Below are positions 35,404 to 45,180 of a stretch of DNA of 64,000 nucleotides, one piece after another; position 1 is the stretch's first letter, and every line of letters starts with the position of its first letter. The stretch lies in contig CBIHOZ010000013.1 in assembly GCA_966211525.1 (NCBI GenBank), forward strand, positions 6,081 to 70,080, given 5' to 3'. The DNA is from Ohtaekwangia sp966211525 (GTDB lineage: Bacteria > Bacteroidota > Bacteroidia > Cytophagales > Cyclobacteriaceae). The notes beneath the pieces were generated by a model, which did no database searches, was not told the DNA's origin, and saw nothing but the letters and a program-made list of their open reading frames with translations. The position numbers were made by a program, and so were the translations under genes.

Positions 35404-38400
35404 ATGAACTGGAAGCACATGCTATATATATCGAAAATCGTTAACGCTGTCCCGGATATTTTCAGCAGGAAAAAACTTGCTGAAGGTATATTCCTGCTAT
35501 TACTGGTGGTTTGCCAGACTGCGTGGGCACAATTCCCCGTACAGGTAAATACGCAGCTGCGTCCGCCGTATACACTTCAGCTGAGTGAATATTATGCAAC
35601 GGGCCGTGAGAAGCTCGTGGTGATCCTTACCAACCGCGACCTGAACAAACCGGTTGTCAATGTAAAGCTGCGGATGATTATTGAAAGTCAGACCGTACAA
35701 CTTCGAACCCGGACGTTTGCAGATGTACCCGTAATAGCATTGGATGCCGGTGTACCCGTGCGCCTGTCGCTGGCTGATCTTGCTCCTTATTTCAATCCTG
35801 AAAATCTCGATTTCTCCGGCATCACGCGACAGCAGTATATGCAGCAGGCTCGCTTGCCCGAGGGATTTTATCAATTCTGTTTCGAGGCGATTGAAGTCTC
35901 ATCTTCCCAAGTAGCCAGTGCAAAAGGATGTGCTATGGCATGGATCAGCCTGAGCGATCCTCCGTTACTAAATGTACCGCGCAAAGGTGAAGCAATTGCC
36001 TATAAAGAACCGCAGAACATAATCTTCCAGTGGACACCGCGCCATTTGAATTCTCCCAACTCTGCTTTTCAAACCGAGTATGATTTCCAGTTGGTGGAAT
36101 TATGGGACACGTCACTCGCTCCGGAAATTGTTTTCCAATCGGCCGCCCCGCTATATGAGGCAACAACACGTTCTACTACATTGCTATATGGTCCATCACA
36201 ACCTTTACTCATTGTAGGTAAACGTTACGGCTGGCGCGTACGTGCTCATGCACGCAGTGGCGTGGAAGAGGTGGATGTATTCCGCAACCAGGGCTATAGC
36301 GAAATATACTGGTTCACGTACCAGGACACATGTCCACCGCCCGGAGGTATAGCGGCCACGCCCGGTACATTTGGTAATCTTGAATTTAACTGGGCTGTCG
36401 ATCGCAATCATCGTTCCTATATAGTTACCTATAGACAAAAAGGTAAAGATGATGGCGCATGGTTCGATCAGAAAACCGAGCAGGCGATGGCACTGGTATA
36501 CGATATGCAACCCGGCCAGGTATACGAATATCGTGTCGGTGCATTCTGTAATACCGATCAGCCAACGTTCAGCGAAGTAAAGACCGTTGAAGTGCCGGCA
36601 AGAACTTCCGAGACCTTCGTCAACTGTAGTATTGTTCCGGATCCGGATATATCAAACAAGCAGGCTATACAAAATCTGAAAGTGGGTGATGTATTTCGTG
36701 CCGGAGATTTCCCGGTAAAGATTCAGGAGGTAAGCGGCACTGGTACATTTAGCGGTAAGGGATATGTTATGGTTCCGTTCCTGGGGAAAGCCAAGGTAAG
36801 TGTAACGTTTAGCGGTATACAGGTAAATACGGGTTATCAACTTATTGCAGGGGAAGTTGTAACAAAATACGGAGCGAAAGGCGAAGGGATAAAAGATATA
36901 GATGAGACACTCGATCAGTTCCGCGGATACGAAGGACTCGTGTCACGACTGAAAGGACTCACCGTTACGATGGACTCTGCAGCATTGAAGAGTGTTACAG
37001 ATAAAGTTGTAAAGGAAGCGAACGAGGAACTACCGGCTGAACTCGCCAGTGAAATTCGTCAGGATGTTACTCAATTGAAAGAAGCTAAACAGGCCTACGA
37101 TAAAGCGAATGCAGCCTATACCTCAGCAACATCGCCGGAAGAAAAAGAAGCCGCGAAGCAGAAACGCGATGAAGCAGAAAAAACATTCAAAGATATTCAG
37201 CAGAAGTTTGAAGGGAAAGCTACTGACGCGATTGATAGTGTAGCCTATACGATAGATTTTGCACAGGCAGATAATGCTATATATGGTTTTGATCGCCTGC
37301 AATACAGACCGTATCATGAATCGAACTATGATACCAAGCAACGCGGTAAGATGCTATACTATATTCCGTGGAAGGCTGTAGCCACCGGATCTTTTGATGT
37401 CGTAAAAGCATATTCTGCGCAGCAGGGGAGTCCGTTACCGCAAGACCTCATATTCCGTTCTACAGCGGGATCGCTACAGGCTCAGCGTGGTGCAAATCCG
37501 CAGGAAGTCAATGTACGCGTGCATGGTTATGGCGCAGGAGAGAAGAATGAAGTTATAGCCTATATCCGAAAGACCGGTGCAGATGGTAAGGAAATACTCA
37601 CGGAAGCCGGTAGTCTGAATGTTGTCAGCTACAACAAGGTTATTCGCAAGCTTGTGCTGGTGCCGGTAAATACGACAACGCTCGATGTATCAACGACAGA
37701 GATACAATCGCAGCTCAACGCTATCTATGGTAAGGCAGTGGTGCAATGGCAGGTGCAGAAAGACCAGCCGTTTACAAGTGCATACGATGCGGACAACAAC
37801 GGATTGGACGATGGCGACAGCGAGTTCCTGTCCAATTATACCGCGGAGATGGAAACGCTCATCAGCGAGTACGAAGCGAAGAAAGTACTCGAAGATGATA
37901 CATACTATCTCTTCCTGGTATCTGGTTCGGAGAGCAAGACCAAATCAGGCTATATGCCTCGTAAGAAAACCGCCTGGTTCATCTTCATGGATTTGGCAAG
38001 AGGACAGTCTCTTGTAAAAACGATAGCACACGAATTAGGACACGGAGCCTTCCGACTCGAGCACACCTATAAAACATATGCTTCGCTTGCATCAGGCACA
38101 ACGAATAACCTGATGGATATTCATCCTGATGGTATAGCATTGCATAAGTATCAATGGGATCTGATACACGATCCTGCGTTAGTCATTCCTATACTGGAGA
38201 ATGATGAAGATGGTGAATTGGTAGCACAGGTAATACAATGTTTAACAGGAGCGAGTCTTGATTTTGCAATGTACTATACCGCCACGTGGATTTCGATGCA
38301 GTTCGATGATGCTATAGCAGATGCAGATAAACCTGCCTTCGCGAACTTCTCGGGTGTTACAGGCTATAAAGATTTTAGTGCTGCAGAAGCCGGTATGTCA

Positions 38401-39459
38401 GCCGGTATATCTTGCGTAGCTGCCAACTTACCTCCGTTTTTATCAGCCAACGCTGGTAGAAAAATAGCAGCAGGATTAGCAGGATTAGGCGGGGCAGCAA
38501 CGGGCTTTGCTACAGAAACAGTCAAGCAATACCAAATCTCTTATAGCCAAATAAAGCAGCAGGGAATTGATCCTGGCATGACCGATGTGATAAAGAAGAT
38601 CGATTGGGAGCCGATCATTCGAAACTCTGCCGTACATGGATTGATCTCGGGTACTGCAACCTGGATTGCCGCCAATCCAAAGTATAAAAAGCTGTTGGAC
38701 AAAATTGAGCAAAAGCTGGGTATAACGGATTGGGTCAAGGACAAACAGCGATTGATCGATTACCTTACGGGTGCGTCTTCCGGAGTTATGACCCGGGAGA
38801 TGATGAAGAAAAAGATGCCGGTAGCATTTATGGAAGCCCTGAAGAAATTTGGAAAGACAGAAGATCAGATTCTCACAGATTTCATGACCTATCACAACGG
38901 CAGGGCTGGGCAAAATTTCTTAAATGATCTGAACTATTATCTTCTTGAAAAGAACACTTACAAGTTAACACATGAAGAAGCCTTTGCTTTGTGGGGATAT
39001 ACAACGAAGTTTTTCTATAGAGAACTGAATGACAATCTCAGGAAAGGTATAAATGCCGATAAGACAGAGGAAATTACAGCGCTGATAAACAATGCGCTGA
39101 AGAAATTACCAAACTATAGCGGACCCCGGGTGTATAGAGGGATTGTGATAGAGCAACCTGCATTGCAGGCTTTTCTTAAGGATTATAAATTGGGAAGTGC
39201 CAAGGTATGGAATGATTTTACCTCTTGTGGTGGTTCGATGAGTGCATCATTCAGTGGTCGCGCTGAAGTGAATGTTATATTTGAAATTGCACATACTACC
39301 GGGAAAGAAATATCGGACTTAGCAGACGGTGTTATGTATGGAAAGATGCCAAGACCGGAGATATTGATCAAAGCCGGGAGTCAATTTAAGGCAATTGCAG
39401 ATCCGTTTTTTGATCAGTCATTGCAGAAGTGGATAATTAAAGTTCAGCAAATTCTATAG
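35404..39459 (+). CDS. Modular polymorphic toxin with metalloprotease and ADP-ribosyltransferase-like tail
   Basis: 1351 aa. A signal peptide (GIFLLLLVVCQTAWAQ, near 29-44) is followed by an N-terminal surface module of the TANFOR-like type (FPVQVNTQLRPPYTLQLS). FN3-like segments (about 190-400) and a coiled coil (about 555-610) come next. A zinc-protease site, HELGHGAFRLEH (H876-E877, H880, H887), has a Met-turn-like NLMD after it, and a hydrophobic Ala/Gly stretch follows (about 1018-1040). The last 110 residues look like a mono-ADP-ribosyltransferase: YRG with R1245, FTSCGGS at 1272-1278 and R-P-E at 1317-1319 followed by ILIKAGSQF. The protease may release the tail. There is no T9SS tail, because the toxin occupies that end. 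Base composition becomes more AT-rich towards the 3' end, as is typical for exchangeable toxin tips. Confidence 0.8.
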   Translation: MNWKHMLYISKIVNAVPDIFSRKKLAEGIFLLLLVVCQTAWAQFPVQVNTQLRPPYTLQLSEYYATGREKLVVILTNRDLNKPVVNVKLRMIIESQTVQLRTRTFADVPVIALDAGVPVRLSLADLAPYFNPENLDFSGITRQQYMQQARLPEGFYQFCFEAIEVSSSQVASAKGCAMAWISLSDPPLLNVPRKGEAIAYKEPQNIIFQWTPRHLNSPNSAFQTEYDFQLVELWDTSLAPEIVFQSAAPLYEATTRSTTLLYGPSQPLLIVGKRYGWRVRAHARSGVEEVDVFRNQGYSEIYWFTYQDTCPPPGGIAATPGTFGNLEFNWAVDRNHRSYIVTYRQKGKDDGAWFDQKTEQAMALVYDMQPGQVYEYRVGAFCNTDQPTFSEVKTVEVPARTSETFVNCSIVPDPDISNKQAIQNLKVGDVFRAGDFPVKIQEVSGTGTFSGKGYVMVPFLGKAKVSVTFSGIQVNTGYQLIAGEVVTKYGAKGEGIKDIDETLDQFRGYEGLVSRLKGLTVTMDSAALKSVTDKVVKEANEELPAELASEIRQDVTQLKEAKQAYDKANAAYTSATSPEEKEAAKQKRDEAEKTFKDIQQKFEGKATDAIDSVAYTIDFAQADNAIYGFDRLQYRPYHESNYDTKQRGKMLYYIPWKAVATGSFDVVKAYSAQQGSPLPQDLIFRSTAGSLQAQRGANPQEVNVRVHGYGAGEKNEVIAYIRKTGADGKEILTEAGSLNVVSYNKVIRKLVLVPVNTTTLDVSTTEIQSQLNAIYGKAVVQWQVQKDQPFTSAYDADNNGLDDGDSEFLSNYTAEMETLISEYEAKKVLEDDTYYLFLVSGSESKTKSGYMPRKKTAWFIFMDLARGQSLVKTIAHELGHGAFRLEHTYKTYASLASGTTNNLMDIHPDGIALHKYQWDLIHDPALVIPILENDEDGELVAQVIQCLTGASLDFAMYYTATWISMQFDDAIADADKPAFANFSGVTGYKDFSAAEAGMSAGISCVAANLPPFLSANAGRKIAAGLAGLGGAATGFATETVKQYQISYSQIKQQGIDPGMTDVIKKIDWEPIIRNSAVHGLISGTATWIAANPKYKKLLDKIEQKLGITDWVKDKQRLIDYLTGASSGVMTREMMKKKMPVAFMEALKKFGKTEDQILTDFMTYHNGRAGQNFLNDLNYYLLEKNTYKLTHEEAFALWGYTTKFFYRELNDNLRKGINADKTEEITALINNALKKLPNYSGPRVYRGIVIEQPALQAFLKDYKLGSAKVWNDFTSCGGSMSASFSGRAEVNVIFEIAHTTGKEISDLADGVMYGKMPRPEILIKAGSQFKAIADPFFDQSLQKWIIKVQQIL

Positions 39460-39462
39460 TAT

Positions 39463-39858
39463 ATGGAGTTATCGGAGGCTAAACAATTTTTTAAAGACAG
39501 ACTCAGGCTTGCGTTGAGCGATGAGCGGCAGCCTGTGCCAGATATACTTGAAGCAGACAAAGTATATGAGTCTATATATTATCGGGAAGCACAACGCGGT
39601 TGTCGAGACCTCCGGTATAAACTGGTGAAGGATTCAAACGATCGTTTTGTTTTGGATTACTATTTAAAAACAGATGATTACGCTACGCATAAACGAATTG
39701 ATGCAGATGGTAATTTAATAGAGTTGGAAAATTTTGAAGGCCAGTTTGGGTGGCCGGTATACGAAGATAAAGATGCGACAGAAAAAGAGCATCAGCGAAT
39801 CAGGGCGCATAACCAGATGGTGTATACCATTCTAAAAGAAAAAGGATTTGAAAAGTAA
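39463..39858 (+). CDS. Probable cognate immunity protein
   Basis: 131 aa, 3 bp after the toxin stop. It has no signal peptide and no membrane segment and is acidic/aromatic (YYREAQRGCRDLRYKL, FGWPVYEDKDATEKEH). Small cytosolic proteins in this position are the usual immunity partners of polymorphic toxins and would bind the ADP-ribosyltransferase tail. The family is not recognised from sequence. The assignment rests on position and size alone. Confidence 0.65.
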   Translation: MELSEAKQFFKDRLRLALSDERQPVPDILEADKVYESIYYREAQRGCRDLRYKLVKDSNDRFVLDYYLKTDDYATHKRIDADGNLIELENFEGQFGWPVYEDKDATEKEHQRIRAHNQMVYTILKEKGFEK

Positions 39859-39865
39859 TCGCACC

Positions 39866-40774
39866 GTGAAAAGATATATCGTTATAGTTCTGGTGTTGTC
39901 GGGAGCTGTATGTTATGCACAGCAAAACATACAGGTTTATTTTGCCGCCATTGCTCAACAACAACCCACAAGCCCCTTCACGTTCGATCCGGCAGTAGGA
40001 GAGAACCGCTATATACAGGCATTGTCACCTTATCTGGCTGATACGGTGGTGACCGTGCGTTCAGAAGCATATCTTTTAGTAAGTCGCCTGGGACAGAGCA
40101 GTAAACAAGCTAAGGTTCGGAAAGAAGTGGTAAGGATACTTTTGAAAGGCTGGCGCGATAAAGATACGGGTGTAAACGGGCGGGTAGCCAATGTGTTGTT
40201 AAAATTTAATAAAGATGATTTTGATAAGACAGCATTGGAAGATATCCGGTCACTGAATGGTACAGCAAAAGCTTATACCGGCAGACTTTTCAAACTTATT
40301 GGAAAGCTCGATATGCGTGATCAGATCAATACCATCAGAGCACAGACACAGAATCAGCAAAGTCCGTTGTCCAGACAGGATGTGTGGTTGGCTTATGTCG
40401 CGATGGCGAGAATGGGCGATGCGCTGTCTGAACAAACCGTTATGGATAAGGCGAACAAGCTGGGCTCGAATGATGATACCATATATGAATTGTATCCTGA
40501 CCTGGTATATATAGGTTCGCGCACAACGATCGACTTCCTGGTAAAGGAATTATACAGCGAAGAGAACAATTGCTCGTCTCCGGATGCTGAGTCTGACCGA
40601 CCTATCAACTGTGCGTATCGCATTATGGAGATGCTGGCACCTGTTATAAAAGATTATCCGGTAGCCATAAGTAAGAGTGGTGATCTGGTGGAGAAAGATT
40701 ATCCGAAGGCATTGGCAACAATCCGTGGTTGGTTTAATGAAAGCAACGGCAATTATACTATCGTGAATCATTGA
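39866..40774 (+). CDS. Secreted HEAT-like repeat protein
   Basis: 302 aa. I use the GTG at 39866 (MKRYIVIVLVLSGAVCYAQQ) because it directly opens a signal peptide; a TTG at 39848 would overlap the immunity gene. The mature part contains helix-turn-helix repeats such as TVRSEAYLLVSRLGQSS and VRKEVVRILLKGW, which resemble HEAT/armadillo repeats. Its periplasmic location fits a chaperone, adaptor or second protective protein for the toxin (inference). It stands between the immunity gene and the PKD lipoprotein. Confidence 0.65.
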   Translation: MKRYIVIVLVLSGAVCYAQQNIQVYFAAIAQQQPTSPFTFDPAVGENRYIQALSPYLADTVVTVRSEAYLLVSRLGQSSKQAKVRKEVVRILLKGWRDKDTGVNGRVANVLLKFNKDDFDKTALEDIRSLNGTAKAYTGRLFKLIGKLDMRDQINTIRAQTQNQQSPLSRQDVWLAYVAMARMGDALSEQTVMDKANKLGSNDDTIYELYPDLVYIGSRTTIDFLVKELYSEENNCSSPDAESDRPINCAYRIMEMLAPVIKDYPVAISKSGDLVEKDYPKALATIRGWFNESNGNYTIVNH

Positions 40775-40791
40775 TAACACGTGTGCGCTAT

Positions 40792-42162
40792 ATGAAGAAT
40801 ATTTTTACGAATACAGGTTGGCGTAACATAACGATGCAGGTGTTTTTCCTGTTTGCTGCATTTGGTCTATATGCGTGCTTCCAGGAGGAGACTATACCCG
40901 TAGCGATTGATTTTTCCTATACAATCGGGAATGAAAATTATACTACACCGGCTCGCATCAGTATCACCAATAACACCACCGGTGCTGAAAAGTATCAGTG
41001 GACATTTGAAGGAGGACAACCTGCTACATCTTCGTTGCGTGACCCGGGTATTATTACGTTTACCGAAGCGGGTGCACATACCATTACTCTCGAAGCATGG
41101 AGTGAAGATGATCGCCAAAGCAAAACGATTTCCATTACTATATATGATGGTGTGATACCGGATTTCTCTGCAGAGGTATTGACGAATAATATATCTCCGG
41201 TAACCGTGCGCATTACCAACAAGACCAATGGCGGAACGGGCTTTCGCTGGGTATTTGAACAGGGTACTCCCGCGGAATATACCGGGCAGAATCCGCCGGA
41301 CATTCAATTCACAGAGCCGGGCGATCATCGCATTATCCTCATTGTAGAGAATGGTCCCGCAGTGGATTCTCTGATACAAACTATATCGGTGACTGAAGCG
41401 CTGGTTCCCGCGTTTGAAATCATCCCTGATTTTGAAGATGATGATTATGAAGCCCCGTTGCGCGCAACGTTACAGAACAACACGGTAGGAGGATTGCAAT
41501 GGCAATGGTCGTCTACCGGTGGACAGATCAGCAATAAGACAATACAACAACCAAGTATATATTTCTCGCAACCTGGTACCTATAGCATTACGCTGCAGGC
41601 ATCAAACGGTAAAGAAACAAAGACGATTACAAGAGAGATCGTTGTAAAGCCCAATACAGGTCTTCGCACACTTACGGATATCAAATTAGGAATCAATACG
41701 GCTCATGCTACCATCGGCAGTTATTATTCTACCACACTGCGCAGGGTTCTGGGTAAGAACGATCCCGATTCATTGTTCCAGTATGTAGATATAGTATACT
41801 TCGGTCTAAACGCCACATTTGCGTTCAATAAATTTACATCACCGGATTCCGTTGAGGAGTATACCTTTGAGGCTATACCACAGCCACAGGTAACACACTT
41901 CATCAACTCTCTCGATAAGTGTGCTTGTGGAATTACATGGTCGGAAAGTGATTTCGATCAGATGACGACCGATGCACCTTTACAGTCAATGAACATAACC
42001 TCAACTGCCAAAGGATTGCAGCCTTTTGACGATGTAACGGTGCCGCGCATTGTTCTGTTCAAGACCCAGGACAATCGGAAAGGTGCAATCAAGATCAAGT
42101 CCTATCATCGCGATGGCTTGCAGTACTATATACTGATGGATATTAAAGTTCAGAAAAAATGA
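40792..42162 (+). CDS. PKD-domain lipoprotein
   Basis: 456 aa from the ATG at 40792 (MKNIFTNTG). The hydrophobic signal ends FGLYAC, a lipobox with Cys about residue 25, so it is a lipoprotein. Three PKD-like domains are visible (about 30-115, 120-205 and 210-295), each with the PxVxFTxxGxHTITL-type motif (VITFTEAGAHTITL, IQFTEPGDHRIIL, SIYFSQPGTYSITL). The C-terminal ~160 residues are not assigned. The stop overlaps the next gene's start by 4 bp. A role as a surface anchor is plausible. Confidence 0.85.
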   Translation: MKNIFTNTGWRNITMQVFFLFAAFGLYACFQEETIPVAIDFSYTIGNENYTTPARISITNNTTGAEKYQWTFEGGQPATSSLRDPGIITFTEAGAHTITLEAWSEDDRQSKTISITIYDGVIPDFSAEVLTNNISPVTVRITNKTNGGTGFRWVFEQGTPAEYTGQNPPDIQFTEPGDHRIILIVENGPAVDSLIQTISVTEALVPAFEIIPDFEDDDYEAPLRATLQNNTVGGLQWQWSSTGGQISNKTIQQPSIYFSQPGTYSITLQASNGKETKTITREIVVKPNTGLRTLTDIKLGINTAHATIGSYYSTTLRRVLGKNDPDSLFQYVDIVYFGLNATFAFNKFTSPDSVEEYTFEAIPQPQVTHFINSLDKCACGITWSESDFDQMTTDAPLQSMNITSTAKGLQPFDDVTVPRIVLFKTQDNRKGAIKIKSYHRDGLQYYILMDIKVQKK

Positions 42163-43889
42163 ATCCTCTCTACATGTACCGTTGCCTGTTAGTTCTTTTT
42201 ATACTAACAATAGGATCAATGTCGTATGGGCAGTCCATTCGGCTCGACAACCTGCGTGATCAGTTTGGCAAAGGCAAGCCGTTCAAACTCAATGGTGCTT
42301 TGTCCGCCAATGGTATATATTATAACGGAAATGGAGGATACGGTCGCGATCCCTTTTCATATTTTGTGAACGGTAGCATGAACCTGAATCTCTATGGATT
42401 GGTGAACCTGCCGTTTTCATTTACGCTCACAAGTTTTGGCAGCAATTATTCTTACCCGGTGCCACCGAATCGGTTAAGTATACATCCGTCCTATAAAACG
42501 GTAACAGCCCATATCGGAAATATAGCAGCAACGTATTCTCCCTATACGCTGAACGGTTATTTGTTTACCGGAGCCGGTGTCGATGTTGAGCCGAAGGACA
42601 GCGGACTAAAAGTAAGTGGTATATATGGACGCTTGCAGAAGGCTGTTGAATATGACACTGCCAATCGCATAACACCTGCTGCGTATGAGCGCATGGGGTG
42701 GGGGAGCAAGATCGAATATCAAAAGAATAATTATCGCCTGGGCATGATTGCATTTCACGCGTGGGATGATGTGAACTCGATTCAGAACAAGCCTGATAGT
42801 TTGCAGATATACCCGATGGCCAACACGGTACTTAGTGTAAATGCCGGCACACGCCTATGGCAGCACATGGATATAGCGGTAGAGTATGCTACCAGTGCCG
42901 TAACAGAGGATGTGCGTGCAGAGCATGCCGAGAGCAATAACCTCTTCGGACGCATGCTCAATAATAAGGAATCAACCGGTTATTTTCACGCCATCAAATC
43001 ATCGCTGCAGTATACATTTACCAGCACAATACTCGGTGTTGGCTACGAGCGCATTGATCCCGGTTACAGAACGCTCGGAGCCTATTACCTCAATAACGAT
43101 TTGGAAAATATGACGGTAAATGCAGCGCAACCACTGTTCAAGAGTAAGGTTCAACTCGCGATGAACATGGGTTTTCAGCGCGACAATCTTGATCATGCAA
43201 AGTCGGGGTCATCAACCCGATTTATAGGCTCCGTAAATGTATCGTATACGCCTTCCGATAAACTCACGTCTGCATTCACCTATTCAAACTTTCAGACCTT
43301 TATGCGTATCCGTCCGCAGTTTCTGAATATAAACCGATTGGACAATTTCCAGAATCTCGATACGCTGGATTATACGCAAGTGTCGCAGAACGCAACGGCA
43401 TCAGCCAGCTATATGTTCGCACAGTCAGATGATGAAATGAAAGGCATCAGTGTTGATCTCAGTTTCCAGGAGACAGCCGATGAGCAGGGTGGTGTCGTAC
43501 GAAACGGAAACCTGTCTCAATTCTACAATGCATCGGTCTTATATACTTTATCGCGGATGACGGCAGGACGAAATTTCTCAGCCGGATTTAACGTGTCCTA
43601 TAATACAATCGGTCGCGATGACTTTATTACGTTAGGACCCATCGCCAGTATAAGTGCCAGTATATTTCAAAAACGAATTACCACCGGAGCTAATCTGTCC
43701 TATAACGCCAGTCGCACAGCAACCGAATGGGACAATCATGTCTTCAATGTGCGATGCCACGCGGTATATAAAGTACAACGTAAGCATACTTTTAACCTGA
43801 ACGTACTTAATCAATGGCGAAGCACCAGCGAAGCAAGTACGAACGATGTTACGGTTACGGTGGGGTATAATTTTATATTTGGGAGTTGA
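42159..43889 (+). CDS. Outer-membrane beta-barrel, last gene of the toxin cluster
   Basis: 576 aa with a signal peptide (CLLVLFILTIGSMSYGQ). The mature chain has regular alternating strands with frequent Tyr/Asn/Gly. The C-terminus ends VTVTVGYNFIFGS, a terminal strand typical of outer-membrane barrels. It does not look like a TonB receptor and lacks the usual PorP/SprF start, so the barrel type is open. Overlap (ATGA) with the PKD lipoprotein implies a joint complex. It may be the channel for the cluster's secreted proteins (inference). Confidence 0.8.
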   Translation: MNPLYMYRCLLVLFILTIGSMSYGQSIRLDNLRDQFGKGKPFKLNGALSANGIYYNGNGGYGRDPFSYFVNGSMNLNLYGLVNLPFSFTLTSFGSNYSYPVPPNRLSIHPSYKTVTAHIGNIAATYSPYTLNGYLFTGAGVDVEPKDSGLKVSGIYGRLQKAVEYDTANRITPAAYERMGWGSKIEYQKNNYRLGMIAFHAWDDVNSIQNKPDSLQIYPMANTVLSVNAGTRLWQHMDIAVEYATSAVTEDVRAEHAESNNLFGRMLNNKESTGYFHAIKSSLQYTFTSTILGVGYERIDPGYRTLGAYYLNNDLENMTVNAAQPLFKSKVQLAMNMGFQRDNLDHAKSGSSTRFIGSVNVSYTPSDKLTSAFTYSNFQTFMRIRPQFLNINRLDNFQNLDTLDYTQVSQNATASASYMFAQSDDEMKGISVDLSFQETADEQGGVVRNGNLSQFYNASVLYTLSRMTAGRNFSAGFNVSYNTIGRDDFITLGPIASISASIFQKRITTGANLSYNASRTATEWDNHVFNVRCHAVYKVQRKHTFNLNVLNQWRSTSEASTNDVTVTVGYNFIFGS

Positions 43890-43971
43890 GTTAATGACGA
43901 TGTTTATTTTACCTTGTTGAAGCACAAAGACGTGACGCGATGCTTGTGTCCTGACTTTGACGGGGTAGTCG

Positions 43972-44946
43972 TTATTCATAATACTCAAACGCATCAATAA
44001 TGTCGAGGTATACACCATCGAATCCGGCAGTGAGAATTTTGTTCAGATAAGAGTCGCTGTTCTTATATATGATGTTCTGCCAGTCTGCTTCCCAATATTT
44101 TACTTTATAGTTTCCGGGCCAGTCGGGATTCTCTGCGTCCATCCAGGAGGGCTTGGTGTTGCTCCAGGCACTTTGCCAATAGTAGCGATAGTCTTCTGCT
44201 TCGCCAATCGACATATACGCAACTACTTTTCGTGTGCCGCCACCGTTCTTCGTTTTCAGTTGAGTGATTTCGTCAGCAGTAAAGGAAGTGCCATCGTGAA
44301 AGAACAAGTCAATGATCAGGACATCGTATCGCGTGTTTTTCAACGCCTGTAAAAAGTCAGCGCGCGAAGTATAGTTATCCGGGTTGAGCAGGTAGAGAAA
44401 GTTTTTGGCATCGGCTAACGAACTGACATTACCGTCATGAGCCAGATATGGTTCGCTTGCCGGAATAATATCGAGCTCACGATGTTCAGCCGCATACGAT
44501 ATGTATCCATAACTGTTGTTGGTAGTATACGAAGCCGACTTCTTGCTATCGGTAGAACAATAGTCTGTAATGAGAATCGTGTTTCCGCTGTTATGTGACC
44601 GGTCGAGAAAAGCTTTCAGGTAACTCGTAGCACTGGAAGGAGTCGCTACATCATCCTGGTCGTAGCCATATAAGAAGTCTTCCTGACCGTGAGCGTCAAT
44701 TGCATCGAGATAGGCCGTGTGAAGGGCGCCATCCTCTTCACCATTTTGTGTAATGAGTTCAATTCCATTCTGTGGGATGATCGCGAAACCAGCCGAAGTA
44801 CTTTTAGCTTTGGCGCTGATGTTAATCACCAGCTTGCGCATCTCTTCTTTATAGTCAACTGCAGCCGGTGCAGAGTCATCATCATCCGATGAACATGCAG
44901 AAGCCAGCGCCATAGCGACAACAAATGAATATCGTGTAATTTTCAT
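43972..44946 (-). CDS. GH114-like endo-alpha-1,4-polygalactosaminidase lipoprotein
   Basis: 324 aa. A lipoprotein signal (FVVAMALASAC) is followed by an acidic Ser/Asp run. The rest is a TIM-barrel-like domain related to GH114 (TM1410 family). Motifs are VLIIDLFFHDG, VAYMSIGEAEDYRYYW and GFDGVYLDIIDAFEYY, with conserved acidic residues at strand ends. This type of enzyme cleaves exopolysaccharides rich in galactosamine. It is on the opposite strand to, and convergent with, the toxin operon (82-bp gap with no strong terminator). It is unlinked in function to the ferritin gene upstream. Confidence 0.85.
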   Translation of the reverse strand: MKITRYSFVVAMALASACSSDDDDSAPAAVDYKEEMRKLVINISAKAKSTSAGFAIIPQNGIELITQNGEEDGALHTAYLDAIDAHGQEDFLYGYDQDDVATPSSATSYLKAFLDRSHNSGNTILITDYCSTDSKKSASYTTNNSYGYISYAAEHRELDIIPASEPYLAHDGNVSSLADAKNFLYLLNPDNYTSRADFLQALKNTRYDVLIIDLFFHDGTSFTADEITQLKTKNGGGTRKVVAYMSIGEAEDYRYYWQSAWSNTKPSWMDAENPDWPGNYKVKYWEADWQNIIYKNSDSYLNKILTAGFDGVYLDIIDAFEYYE

Positions 44947-45180
44947 AAGGGGATTTACAATTCGAAATATAGGACTAAGCGAAACTAAAACGACCAGTAC
45001 AACAATTAATTATTCGCCCTGTATTTTATTTTAAATCGGTATATCTTAACACAGATATATACCTGTTTCGTTAGATATATACTTAGTGCGGAACAATATG
45101 GGGTATAAAAAAACGCCAACAACGAAACCATACTATAGATATATATAACAGCAACTACCAATAACCGACAATAATCGGCA

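Noticed and set aside
25082..43889. Type VI secretion or contractile-injection (eCIS) cluster
   Set aside because: No sheath, tube, baseplate or AAA+ gene is present. Only surface and secreted modules occur.
42159..43889. PorP/SprF type IX partner
   Set aside because: The chain lacks the family's usual N-terminal start and motifs, so I keep it as a generic barrel.
43890..43971. Possible hairpin between the cluster's last gene and the GH114 gene
   Set aside because: CACAAAG/CTTGTG words pair only partly and no T-run follows, so I do not call a terminator.
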